Source of the DNA: Chloroflexota bacterium
GTDB lineage: Bacteria > Chloroflexota > UBA6077 > JACCZL01
Length of the DNA stretch: 18,154 nt
Reading direction: 5' to 3'
Assembly: GCA_020845495.1 (NCBI GenBank)
Contig: JADLFM010000039.1
Location: 1-18,154 of the forward strand
Under the pieces are notes generated by a model. That model was not told where the DNA came from and did not search any database. It saw only the letters and a program-made list of their open reading frames with translations. The translations under genes were made by a program, and so were the position numbers. Positions 7,382-15,139 of this stretch are shown here, piece after piece (the first letter of the stretch is position 1; every line of letters begins with the position of its first letter).

Positions 7382-7604
7382 GCCTGCCTCCTTGTGTCGC
7401 CGCCAATCCATCTCGAGGTGCCGCGGCGAACTAATGGTGCAGTGCTCAGCCGGCACGCCATCCCAGCAGCCGTTCGGCTTCCTCGCCGGCCGCCGGGGGC
7501 ACGCTCTCAGGGAAGGGCTGTGAACCCTGTTTCGATGAAGTGCTCACCCAGCGGTCGGGCTCCGACGCCAGTCTGCCGAACTTGGTGCCGTTGCGATCCC
7601 ATTA
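7382..7604. other. Gap between the IS110 start and the IS3 fragment
   Basis: About 220 bases with no recognised gene. The part next to 7381 must be the 5' noncoding end of IS110, where elements of this family can encode their bridge RNA; I could not define one by eye. On the minus strand an open frame from 7601 to a TGA at 7446-7448 encodes 51 residues (WDRNGTKFGRL ... ERLLGWRAG) with GC-rich third positions. It has no start and matches nothing I recognise, so it may be a gene scrap or chance. Bases 7603-7630 (GTTTCGTGGAGACTCGG) resemble an IS3-family end. Confidence 0.35.
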
Positions 7605-7631
7605 GTTTCGTGGAGACTCGGGGGCTTGGGT

Positions 7632-7844
7632 TTAGGCCACGGCGATAGGCGCCTCCTGGCGAGCCCAGTATGCGGCTTCGAACTCGGCCGGCGGAAGGTC
7701 ACCGCACGCTCCGTGCAGCCGCTCGCGGTTCCACCACGCCACCCAGCGGGCGGTGGCCAGTTCGACGTGGGCGCCCGTGCGCCACGGTCCGGAACGGTGG
7801 ATCAGCTCGGCCTTGTACAGGCCGTTGGGAATGATCGGCGGAAT
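7632..7844 (-). pseudogene. IS3-family transposase OrfB, C-terminal fragment
   Basis: The minus-strand frame reads NGLYKAELIHRSGPWRT, ELATARWVAWWNRERLHGA and PPAEFEAAYWARQ before a TAA at 7632-7634. NGLYKAELI, WxNxxRLHG and PPAEFE are the hallmark C-terminal motifs of IS3-family OrfB (rve domain), including the region just beyond the catalytic Glu. Upstream the frame is closed by a TAG at 7845-7847, where the IS30 element begins, so the catalytic core is missing. The rest of the gene is not in the window. Confidence 0.8.
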
Positions 7845-9121
7845 CTAGCGAACGTCGCAACACCCATGAGCTTGGGGAGTTGCGATGGGTCGTCGAGGTC
7901 CGAGTCCTGACCATGCCAAGCGCGAGGCGTTCGCAAGGCTGATCGCCGAGGGAATCCCCTCGGCCCGGGCGTGCCGCATGATCGGCATCCACCCGCGCAC
8001 CGGCAAGCGCTGGCGCAACGGACGCCGCATCGCCTCCGGTGGCGGTGTGCTCGACTTACCGCCCGTGATCACCCACGTTGCGGAGAAGCGGTACTCACCG
8101 CGTTACCTGTCTGAAGACGAGCGTGTCCGGCTGGCCGACGTGCGCCGCGAGGGCCGCTCGATGCGCGAGATCGCCGCCCTGCTGGGCCGCTCGCCGTCGA
8201 CCATCAGCCGCGAGCTGGCGCGGGGTGCCGACGCGGCCGGTCGCTACCGGCCGTTCGAGGCCCAGCGACGGGCCCTGGGCCGGTGCCGCCTGCAGCGACC
8301 CAGCCGCTTGTCGAAGGACCCCGAGCTGCGCGCCTTGGGTCGCCGGCAGGCTCCAGGCGCGCTGGAGCCCGGAGCAGGTGTCGCGTGCCCTGCGCCATCA
8401 GTTCCCGATCCAGCCGGAGCGCTGGCTGTGCGCCGAGACGATCTACCAGGCCGTGTACCGCCCCGACCTGGGTGGCCTGCCGCGAGAGCTGCCCGGGCGG
8501 GTGCTGCGCCTCCGACGCCGTCAGCGGCTGCCGCGCCGCCATGCCCAGGCGCGACGCGCCGGGCCGATCGTGGGCATGATCCCGATCGCCGAGCGTCCGG
8601 CGGTGGTGCTGGCCCGCCTCGAGCCCGGCCACTGGGAGGGTGACCTGCTGATGGGCGCTCGCAATGCTTCGGCCATCGTGACCATCGTCGAGCGCACCTC
8701 CAGATTCACCCTGCTGGGGCATCTGCCGCACGCACGACGCGACGCGGCCAACGTGCGCGATGCCGTCGTGGCCACGCTGAGCCGCCTGCCAGCCCACCTG
8801 CGGCGCACGTTGACCTGGGATCAGGGCGTCAAGATGGCGCGCCACGCCGAGATCGCCACGGCCCTGGGCACCACCCGGATCTACTTCTGCGACCCGCACT
8901 CTCCGTGGCAGCGACCGACCAACGAGCACACCAACGGCCTGCTCCGCGGCTACTTCCCCAAAGGCACCGACCTGTCGGTCCATAGCGCCGCTGACATCGC
9001 TGCGGTGCAAGCCGAGCTGAACCGTCGACCCCGCAGGATCCTCGGCTGGGACAGCCCCGCTGACCGAATGGCTACACTCCTCGGATCACCGTCCATGTTG
9101 CGACGTTGACTGGAACCCGCC
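7837..9121 (+). mobile_element. IS30-family element
   Basis: About 1285 bases bounded by 26-base imperfect inverted repeats (7837-7862 and 9096-9121, 21 matches). The inner 12 bases, AACGTCGCAACA, are perfect and the outer five are GGCGG. TGATC lies directly outside both ends (7832-7836 and 9122-9126), a possible 5-base target duplication. IS30 duplications are usually shorter, so part of this may be coincidence or extended repeat. It separates an IS3 fragment from the decayed IS21-C. Confidence 0.75.
7885..9109 (+). pseudogene. IS30-family transposase, one frameshift
   Basis: ATG 7885 follows GGGGAG. The N-terminal part has two helix-turn-helix regions (IPSARACRMIGIHPRTGKRW and MREIAALLGRSPSTISREL, the IS30 signature). 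Near 8337-8339 a GGG run carries one G too many: the protein reads LRAL in one frame and continues VAGRLQARWSPEQVSRALR in the next. The downstream frame has the rve/DDE core: D in GHWEGDLLMGA, D in LTWDQGVKMARH, E in RPTNEHTNGLLRGYFPKG. Corrected length is about 407 residues. The last codons and the stop fall inside the right terminal repeat. Probably inactive unless the extra G is an assembly error. Confidence 0.85.
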
Positions 9122-9169
9122 TGATCACTCGCCCCGAAAGTGGGGCCAGTTCAGGCGATCATTACCAAA

Positions 9170-9457
9170 GTCGAGCTGGGACAGGTGGCTGATGAGCTGG
9201 CGGTTGACGCTGGTCTGGATGGTGAAGTCGAAGTCGTCGAGGGTCTTGATGGCCGGGAAGCGAGCCGCCTTGACCCGCGCGCTGCCGCCGTGGCTGTCGC
9301 GCGACGTCACCTCCTCAGCCAGCACCGCAGCCAGGTAGGCGGGGTAGTCCCAGCCCTCGTCGCGCGCCCGGATGGCCAGTCTGTCGGCCACCGCGCCGAT
9401 GCGCGGCGCCTTGAGGGCTCGACTCAGGAAGGCCAGCTCACTGGCGGTGCTGCTCAC
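9170..9457 (-). pseudogene. istB: IS21-C IstB, truncated to the N-terminal domain
   Basis: GTG 9457 overlaps the istA stop by four bases (GTGA). The frame reads ELAFLSRALKAPRIGAVADR, YPAYLAAVLAEEVTSRD, ARFPAIKTLDDFDF and ISHLSQLDF, the N-terminal helical domain of actinobacterial-type IstB. At the point where VAARENVVLLGPPGTGKT-like sequence should follow, homology stops. The frame runs for 15 more unrelated codons to a stop at 9125. The whole ATPase domain is missing, so the product cannot work as a helper ATPase. Confidence 0.8.
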
Positions 9458-10672
9458 GATGTCACCCCGACCAGCGCGTCATAGCGGGTCAGGTCCGGCA
9501 CGGTCAGCTCGACGTCGCCGGCGACGAGCCGCTCCCGTGCCTCGCGCGCCAGGCGGATGGCACGGCCGTGGGCCGCCGCGAGCACCACGTCGGCTCCGCA
9601 CGAAGCTGCGACGGTGGGCCGCGATCTCGGTGCCTTCGCAACTGAGCCGGACAACGGTGGGCGACACTCGTATGGCGATGCGGCGCCCGACGAAGGTGGA
9701 CGGCACCGAGTAGTTGGCGCCACAGACGCGCACGAAGGCGTCCTTGCTGGCGCGTCCCTCCAGATGCAGATCGGTGTCGGGCAGTGGCTCGGGCAGCCGG
9801 TGCAGTGAGCGACGCTCGACGTTCCAGCGGTCGGTGACTCGAGCGCCGGTGCGGCGCAGGGTGCGCCGGAAGGCGACCTCGGCCGCCCAGCCGTCGTGCT
9901 GAGTTTGGAGATCGGTCAGCGAGTCGAAGTCGCGCAGCGGGGTGAAGCTGGTCTCCAGGTAACGGATCGTGCGCTCGACATGGCCCTTGCTCTGCGGTCG
10001 ACGCGGGGCGAGGACCACCGGCTGCAGGCGCAGCGCGCCGAACAGGGCGGCCACCTCGGGGTGCAGCCGCGCGCGACCGTGCTCGCGACGAGCCACGATC
10101 GCCGCGTCGTTGTCGCACCCCGCCTTGTCGGCCGCGCCGCCCAGCCGCGCCAGACAGCGGGGCAGGGCACTCAGGAAGTCAGCCATCGTGCGCGACAGGC
10201 TGAAGACCACCGCGTGGGCGCCTGAATACGGCAACGTGGCCACCAGCCCGAACGCCTCTCGACGCTGACCCTTGCCGACCGGGATCTGGAGGCCGGTGTA
10301 CCACCAGTCGAGCTGGACGATCTCGCCGGGCAGGTAGCTGGTGCGCTGAAAGGCGCGCGCGGCCCTGAAGGCAGGTCTGACGTGGGCCAGGTGCTCGCGC
10401 AGGATGGTCAGCCCGCCGGCATAGCCAGACCGCCGCAGGCGCCCGCAGACGACGGTGGCGGCCACGCTCGGATCCGCATCCAGCATGGCCGCGATCTCGT
10501 CGGCGAACCGATCCAGCTGCGAGCCGGACCGGCGGCGCGCATAGTGCGGCGGCTCGCGCAGCTCGAGCAGCCGGATGACCGTCGTGCGGCTCATGCCCAG
10601 CCGGCGGGCGATGGTCGTCCTGGTCAGGCCCTCGCGGTGAAACAGGCGTTGGACCTCGGCCCAGTCCTCCAC
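9454..10672 (-). pseudogene. istA: IS21-C IstA transposase with a C-terminal frameshift
   Basis: GTG 10672 (MEDWAEVQRLF) is chosen over an upstream ATG because AAGGAG lies 8 bases before it and IstA proteins usually begin this way. A helix-turn-helix (about 15-37, LTRTTIARRLGMSRTTVIRL) precedes a DDE core with D in IVQLDWWYTG, D in GCDNDAAIV and E in SKGHVERTIRYLE, then the SVPSTFVGRRIAIRVS barrel. At about 9596-9597 one surplus G shifts the frame. The true C-terminus (ADVVLAAAHGRA ... LTRYDALVGVTS) continues in the next frame to the TGA at 9454-9456. The catalytic core is intact, but the protein as encoded has an aberrant tail. Confidence 0.83.
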
Positions 10673-10743
10673 TCGATACACTCCTTCTTCCCTCGGTGTC
10701 GGGTTACCTCCCTGGCCCGAGGGTGCCATCTGAAACCTGGATG

Positions 10744-10795
10744 CTGTTCAGGTTTCGACCGTTGTGGAGTGTTCAGTTTTCAGCCGTTGTCGACA
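10744..10795 (-). repeat. IS21-C terminal direct repeats, overlapping the GntR gene end
   Basis: Two 22-base direct repeats at 10769-10790 and 10744-10765 with 18 matches, at the istA-proximal end. The outer copy contains the stop codon now used by the adjacent GntR gene (10780-10782). Confidence 0.75.
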
Positions 10796-11502
10796 CGCGG
10801 TGCGAGCGACCGATCCCGAATCGCTTCGGTGTTGGCGGAAACAGCCGATAGGAGAAGGCGCTCCACGCGACGGATGTGCGCTATCACGGCCTGCTCTGCC
10901 GCGGTGCTATCGCTGCGCTCGATGGCATCGACGAGGTCCCGATGCTCCGCGTTGGCAACATCAAATCCATGCGCGTAGCGCCTCAGGTAGGGCTCCATCG
11001 AGACCCACAGCGCTTCGATCATGCTGAACAGCCGCGGCGAGTCAGCGCACACCAAGCTCGATCGGTGGAATTGGTAGTTGAGTGTCAACCACTCGCTCGG
11101 TTCACGCGTGGCGTCCATCTCAGCGATGCGCGTGCGCAGGTCGATGATCAATCCGGGGGTAACCTGAGGAATCGCGCGAACGATCGCCAGTGTTTCCAAC
11201 CGAATCCGCATTTCGACGATCACGCTGAATTCCGCAGCGGACAGGGACGTTACCCGGATGCCATCACGACGGCTGAACGACAGCAGACCTTCCGCTTCGA
11301 GCCGACGCACCGCTTCCCTAACGGGCATGGTGCTCACCCCGAGATTCTCGGCCAGTTGGCGCAGTCCGGTGGTGGTATCCGCTCGAAGCACTCCTTCCTG
11401 AATTGCTGTCCTCAGGCGCTTGTAAACCTCCTCCTGTAGAGAGGGAAGACTGATGGGACCGGCCATCAGCGTCTTTCCCACCATTTCCCGGTCCGCATCC
11501 AT
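10780..11502 (-). CDS. GntR-family regulator, FCD (FadR-type) subfamily
   Basis: DNA-binding transcription factor, 240 residues. The N-terminal winged helix (about 20-85) contains LRQLAENLGVSTMPVREAVRRLEAEG in pieces typical of GntR. The C-terminal FCD helical domain (about 95-225) has candidate metal or ligand residues H146 (NYQFH), H187 (AEHRD) and H209 (AHIRR). Such proteins usually repress neighbouring catabolic and uptake genes until a small carboxylate-like effector binds. ATG 11502 lies 3 bases after the DUF1177 stop, so the two are co-transcribed. The last four residues (VDNG) and the stop are encoded by the end of IS21-C, so the original C-terminus has been replaced. The FCD domain is complete, so function may be kept. 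Confidence 0.88.
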   Translation of the reverse strand: MDADREMVGKTLMAGPISLPSLQEEVYKRLRTAIQEGVLRADTTTGLRQLAENLGVSTMPVREAVRRLEAEGLLSFSRRDGIRVTSLSAAEFSVIVEMRIRLETLAIVRAIPQVTPGLIIDLRTRIAEMDATREPSEWLTLNYQFHRSSLVCADSPRLFSMIEALWVSMEPYLRRYAHGFDVANAEHRDLVDAIERSDSTAAEQAVIAHIRRVERLLLSAVSANTEAIRDRSLAPRVDNG

Positions 11503-11505
11503 GCG

Positions 11506-12429
11506 CTACGTGGTCCCCGACTGCTTGAGTTGACTAAGGCTACCGTATGTTGTTACCGCGTGATCGAGCGCCTTCTGCTCGTAGACGGTGAGCCGCCCAG
11601 CGAGGTAGTCTCGAGCCACCTCAACGCAGAAACCGATGGCCAGGCTGATGTCGACCATCTGGTTCGCGCCCGTCGCCGTTCCTGGGACTGCGGACTCAGC
11701 CAGCGTCCCCACGCCAATGACCGGGCATCGACTCGCGGTAGCGGGCTGGACGATGCTGTTCATGTGAGGGAGTCCATTTCCATACGGGGTGATGTCGTAT
11801 GTCGATAGGGGGATGACGACCGCGCTGCGACCCGTCACGCGCTCGTAGATCTTCACCAGATCTGACGGCACAGGGAGGATCCATCCATCGTAGACGGGTG
11901 GCGTGAAGCCGATGCCGCGGACGTTGACGATCTTGTTCCCCTTCGTCGCGTCAACGGACAGGATCAAGTCCATCGCCTCTGTGATCTCGACGCGATTTGC
12001 CACATCCATCGGAATCGGAGACCCCATGAGAGGGACTGGATCGTGATCGATCGTTGGTGCCTTTGGTGCAATGTGGGTGCTGACGACGATCGTCCCACCA
12101 AATGCCTCGCCCGCTGCCCGCCGATAGGCAAACTCTAGCGCGAGGCCAATGGCTGCTATAGCTCCGTCGGCATCCGACACGAGGGGGCCATCAGTCTCTG
12201 TCCGGACGCCTCCGAGGCGTCCCACGATGCCTACGGTCCGCTGATCGGAGGACTGCCCCTGCTTCGCTTCAAATCGAACACGAAGGAAGACCGTGCCACC
12301 GTCATCACCGGTGACTGGCTGGGTCTCCACTGGGAGTCCAATACGTCGTTCGAGCTCCGCGGCTAGACCCGTCGCCGTGGTGTATCGACTCAGCAGATCC
12401 AGTGCATCGAGCGCATTCCTCAGGGACAC
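11506..12429 (-). CDS. DUF1177-family protein
   Basis: About 307 residues, matching over its whole length what I recall of DUF1177 (about 300 residues, bacterial and archaeal, biochemically uncharacterised). Motifs: VGIVGRLGG (about 67-75), LVSDADGAI (84-92), VSTHIAPKAPT (117-127), LSVDATKGN (158-166), DITPYGNG (213-220), then NSIVQPATA and PGTATGAN. The conserved Asp and His residues in these suggest a metal-dependent or hydrolase-like fold, which is inference. GTG 12429 is chosen because GGAGG lies five bases upstream and the family begins near here; an open frame extends to 12480. No signal peptide, so probably cytoplasmic. First gene of a pair with the GntR regulator, divergent from the transporter. 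Confidence 0.75.
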   Translation of the reverse strand: MSLRNALDALDLLSRYTTATGLAAELERRIGLPVETQPVTGDDGGTVFLRVRFEAKQGQSSDQRTVGIVGRLGGVRTETDGPLVSDADGAIAAIGLALEFAYRRAAGEAFGGTIVVSTHIAPKAPTIDHDPVPLMGSPIPMDVANRVEITEAMDLILSVDATKGNKIVNVRGIGFTPPVYDGWILPVPSDLVKIYERVTGRSAVVIPLSTYDITPYGNGLPHMNSIVQPATASRCPVIGVGTLAESAVPGTATGANQMVDISLAIGFCVEVARDYLAGRLTVYEQKALDHAVTTYGSLSQLKQSGTT

Positions 12430-12546
12430 GACATCCTCCCATGATGGCAAACTGGCGCTATGATACGTGATACGGTGCACAATGAGCCATCGCGCAACTC
12501 GCCCACCACACTTCGGAGGAAGGCAATCACACTACGGAGGAAGGCA
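12430..12546. promoter_or_regulatory. Divergent control region between the DUF1177 gene and the binding-protein gene
   Basis: The only place for promoters of both transcription units. A direct repeat TGATACG TGATACG (about 12461-12474) followed by the palindrome GTGCAC (12475-12480) is a candidate operator for the adjacent GntR protein. TATGAT (about 12460-12465) could be a -10 element on the plus strand, but I see no convincing -35. Confidence 0.4.
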
Positions 12547-12549
12547 ATG
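12508..12549 (+). repeat. 21-base tandem duplication of the ribosome binding site
   Basis: ACACTTCGGAGGAAGGCAAT (12508-12527) and ACACTACGGAGGAAGGCAAT (12529-12548) are tandem copies with a 21-base period. The second copy ends in the start codon ATG (12547). In the first copy the same position is ATC. Two equivalent strong ribosome binding sites result, only one with a start. Confidence 0.8.
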
Positions 12550-14148
12550 GAACACCGATCAACTGGGCGCATCCAGATTGGTCTTGTCGCTCTCGTGACC
12601 GCGATGCTGGTCACGGCGTGCTCCCCAACTACCCCATCCAGTCCAGGCCAGACATCCGCCCCCAGTGCCAGTGCTGGCGCCACCACCACGCCATCGTCGG
12701 AGCCGATCGCGGGCGGGGAGCTGACGGTCGCGCAAGGCTACTTGCCGAAGGCGATCGACCCAGCCTTCGATACGTCGCTGTTCGCGTCGGCCACGTACAC
12801 CTACGTGTTCGACACCCTGACCGTCGCCGGCGCTAACGGCGACCTCCAGCCCTCGCTTGCCACCGAGTGGAAGGCAACTTCAGATACGACGTGGGAGTTC
12901 AAGCTTCGGACAGACGTGAAGTTCCACAACGGCGAACCCTTCAATGCGGCGGCTGCCAAGTTCACCATCGACCGGATCCTCGATCCGGACGTGGGTTCAG
13001 CATGGGTCGGGCGCATCAGTTCGGTGACTGCCGTCGAGGCGCCTTCTGACGATACGCTCATCCTGACGACAGCCCAACCCGTCGCCAATCTGCCGCAGCA
13101 GATGACCGTGATCTTCATGGTTCCTCCGAAGTACACCGAGGAGCAAGGCCTTGAGGGCTTCGGAAAGGCTCCGGTCGGCACCGGACCGTTTAGCGTGAGT
13201 GAGTGGGTCGTTGACGACCGACTCGTCCTGGAACGCAACGACGACTACTGGGGCGGCCCGGCAGCGCTGGATCGCGTCACGCTTCGCATGATCCCTGAGG
13301 AGTCGAGCCGTCTGGCTGCGCTGGAGACCGGAGAGGCAGACATCGCATTCCCCATCTCACCGGATCAGGCTGACCGAGTCGACGCATTGCCCGAGACCAG
13401 CCTCGAGACCATTAACTTGGGTCAGTCGCTTGTCGTTGCTTTCCGGGCCGTCGACACCGGTCCCATCAGCGACCCGCTTGTACGACAGGCGTTGAACTAC
13501 GCCATCGACAAGCAGGCGCTCATCGACACCCTTATGCATGGCCAGGGCCGCCTGCTCGATGGGCAACTGGCCACGCCGGAGACGTTTGGTTTCAACCCCG
13601 ACCTCGAACCCTATCCATATGATCCGGACCTTGCACGAGACATGCTGGCTGACGCGGGCTACCCCGACGGATTTGACGTCGTCTTCCAAGGCCCGACGGG
13701 TCGGTACACGCAGGACCAAGCGGTCGGCGAAGCGATCGCGGCCCAGCTCGGCGAGGTCGGCGTCCGTACTTCCTACGAAGTGCTGGAGTCTGGTACGTTC
13801 ATCAGCTCTTGGCTGGACGGCACGATTGGCCCGCTATACCTGTGGGGCTGGAATCTGGCGCCGGCGATGTCCGTGGACCAACCGATGCCGTACCATCGCT
13901 GCGGCGTACAATGGAACCTGCTGTGCAATGAGGAGTTCGACGAGTTGTACGCGGCTCAGGCTGCGGAGTTCGACGTTGATCGCCGCAGAGAGTTGCTTCA
14001 GGACTTGAGTGCGCTGTATCGCGAGGAGGCGGCCTCTCTCTTCCTGTGGCAATTGCCATTCAGCTTTGGCATCAATGACCGGGTGACCGGATTCGCAGCC
14101 AATCCCGATGGCACCATCAATCTCCGTGAGATCAGCGTGGCTCCCTAG
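12547..14148 (+). CDS. ABC transporter substrate-binding lipoprotein (SBP family 5, peptide/opine/nickel type)
   Basis: Extracytoplasmic receptor for the transporter encoded next to it. 533 residues from ATG 12547, chosen because GGAGGAAGG lies just upstream and the reading then begins with a lipoprotein signal peptide: basic start, hydrophobic GLVALVTAMLVTA, lipobox LVTAC with C25 as the lipidated residue. A Ser/Thr/Pro-rich linker (26-55) follows. The family 5 fold then begins: GGELTVAQGY, TWEFKLRTDVKFHNGEPFNA, FGKAPVGTGPFSVSEW, NDDYWGGPAALDRV, VRQALNYAIDKQALID. Its length is normal for DppA/OppA-type proteins. Substrate cannot be assigned; peptides, opines and glycosides all use this family. 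It heads a plus-strand unit with the two permeases. Confidence 0.93.
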   Translation: MEHRSTGRIQIGLVALVTAMLVTACSPTTPSSPGQTSAPSASAGATTTPSSEPIAGGELTVAQGYLPKAIDPAFDTSLFASATYTYVFDTLTVAGANGDLQPSLATEWKATSDTTWEFKLRTDVKFHNGEPFNAAAAKFTIDRILDPDVGSAWVGRISSVTAVEAPSDDTLILTTAQPVANLPQQMTVIFMVPPKYTEEQGLEGFGKAPVGTGPFSVSEWVVDDRLVLERNDDYWGGPAALDRVTLRMIPEESSRLAALETGEADIAFPISPDQADRVDALPETSLETINLGQSLVVAFRAVDTGPISDPLVRQALNYAIDKQALIDTLMHGQGRLLDGQLATPETFGFNPDLEPYPYDPDLARDMLADAGYPDGFDVVFQGPTGRYTQDQAVGEAIAAQLGEVGVRTSYEVLESGTFISSWLDGTIGPLYLWGWNLAPAMSVDQPMPYHRCGVQWNLLCNEEFDELYAAQAAEFDVDRRRELLQDLSALYREEAASLFLWQLPFSFGINDRVTGFAANPDGTINLREISVAP

Positions 14149-14163
14149 AAGAAGCCTGTGATC

Positions 14164-14200
14164 GCCACGAGGTCGGGCGCCGAGCGTCTGACCTCGTGGC
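14164..14200 (+). promoter_or_regulatory. Intercistronic hairpin between binding protein and permease genes
   Basis: A perfect 11-base stem, GCCACGAGGTC (14164-14174) with GACCTCGTGGC (14190-14200), and a 15-base loop. No T run follows, so it is not a standard terminator. Similar hairpins after binding-protein genes protect the upstream message and lower permease expression, which would fit here. Confidence 0.6.
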
Positions 14201-14212
14201 TACGGGACTGTG

Positions 14213-15139
14213 ATGGCGAAGTACTTAGCGCAGAGGCTCGTCGGCCTACTCCTCGTCGTTCTTGGTGTAGCGACGGTTGTCTTCTTCGCTATTCGAATCG
14301 CAGGCGATCCAGTGGCGCTACTGGTTGGACAGAATGCCTCGGCCGAAGACATCGAACGATTGCGACACAGCCTCGGGCTTGATCAGCCTCTCCTCATCCA
14401 GTACGTCAGGTTCCTCCAAGGTGCCATGACGTTCGACTTGGGCCAATCGCTCCGCTATCGCCAGCCCGTTGTCGATCTGATTGCGGCGGCATTACCCACC
14501 ACCGTTCAACTCACGGTCACGGCCATGGTGCTGGCTGTCATCGTCGCACTGCCCACCGGCATATTGGCGGCGCTTCGACCCGGGTCGCTGGTGGACCTGG
14601 GCGCGATGTCCGTTGCCGTTGTTGGCCAAGCCATGCCGGTCTTCTGGCTTGGGATTCTGCTGATCCTTGTCTTCTCCGTGGGCCTCAGATGGTTCCCCAC
14701 CGGTGGGTGGGGCAGTCCGGAGAATTTCGTACTTCCGACGCTGGCGCTAGGAACCTATGCGACGGCCCGGATCAGTCGCCTCGTCCGGTCAGGGATGGTT
14801 GAGGTTCTGTCACAGGACTACATCCGCACGGCCCGATCGAAAGGCATCTCCGAGATGCGAATCGTGCTCCGCCACGCTTTGAAGAACGCCGCCATCCCGG
14901 TGGTTACGGTGATTGCTCTTGAGTTCGGCGCCTTGCTTGGAGGCGCCGTCATTACGGAAACCATCTTCGCCATACCGGGTCTGGGAAGGCTCGCAGTTTC
15001 GTCGGTGTTCTCGCGGGACTATCCGGTGGTGCAGGGCGTTGTGTTCGTCGCTGCCATTGCGGTGAGTGTGGTCAATCTCAGCGTTGATCTGCTCTACACA
15101 TACCTCGATCCGCGGATTCGCCTGAGCCGGGAGTCGTGA
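14213..15139 (+). CDS. ABC transporter permease, DppB/OppB type
   Basis: Inner-membrane subunit of the peptide-type importer, about 308 residues with six predicted membrane segments. The first, RLVGLLLVVLGVATVVFFAI, follows a short cytoplasmic start. Typical OppB/DppB features follow: the periplasmic LRHSLGLDQPLLIQYVRFL segment, and the EAA coupling loop YIRTARSKG-ISEMRIVLRHALKNA (about residues 203-226) that docks the ATPases. The end is GGAVITETIFAIPGLGRL and RDYPVVQG. ATG 14213 or the adjacent GTG 14210 could be the start; neither has a strong ribosome binding site, so coupling to upstream translation is weak. The stop overlaps the next gene by four bases. Confidence 0.93.
   Translation: MAKYLAQRLVGLLLVVLGVATVVFFAIRIAGDPVALLVGQNASAEDIERLRHSLGLDQPLLIQYVRFLQGAMTFDLGQSLRYRQPVVDLIAAALPTTVQLTVTAMVLAVIVALPTGILAALRPGSLVDLGAMSVAVVGQAMPVFWLGILLILVFSVGLRWFPTGGWGSPENFVLPTLALGTYATARISRLVRSGMVEVLSQDYIRTARSKGISEMRIVLRHALKNAAIPVVTVIALEFGALLGGAVITETIFAIPGLGRLAVSSVFSRDYPVVQGVVFVAAIAVSVVNLSVDLLYTYLDPRIRLSRES

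Larger units (their letters stand above)
120..7445 (-). mobile_element. IS110-family element, interrupted twice
   Basis: The outer shell of the nest. Its transposase reads on the minus strand from 7381 to 162 and is cut by IS630 (about 5211-6474) and IS21-A (about 469-5194). IS110 elements lack clear inverted repeats, so the ends given are approximate: a short 3' noncoding stretch of about 40 bases below 162, and a 5' noncoding stretch of at least 60 bases above 7381. A hairpin-forming segment GCCCTG...CAGGGC on the minus strand (about 131-150) lies in the 3' end. Without its insertions the transposase would be about 406 residues, the usual IS110 size. Confidence 0.6.
9122..10795 (-). mobile_element. 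IS21-family element C (IS21-C), decayed
   Basis: A third, distinct IS21-type element with a frameshifted istA and an istB reduced to its N-terminal domain. The istA-side end is well defined: reading from 10795 on the minus strand it begins TGTCGACAACGG. It has two direct repeats, ACAACGGCTGAAAACTGAAC at 10790-10771 and a diverged copy at 10765-10744. The other end is uncertain: TGATCACTCGCCCC at 9122 could be a TG tip, but its sequence does not resemble the right end. I see no target duplication. An internal deletion or a recombination is likely. Confidence 0.6.

Noticed and set aside
7885..8072. Separate small regulator encoded by the first part of the IS30 frame
   Set aside because: The helix-turn-helix and the downstream DDE core are parts of one IS30 transposase separated by a single-base shift.
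469..10795. A composite transposon carrying cargo
   Set aside because: Every coding stretch between the IS ends is itself transposase or helper. No passenger gene is present.
14164..14200. Rho-independent terminator after the binding-protein gene
   Set aside because: No T run follows the stem, and the permease genes downstream clearly belong to the same unit.
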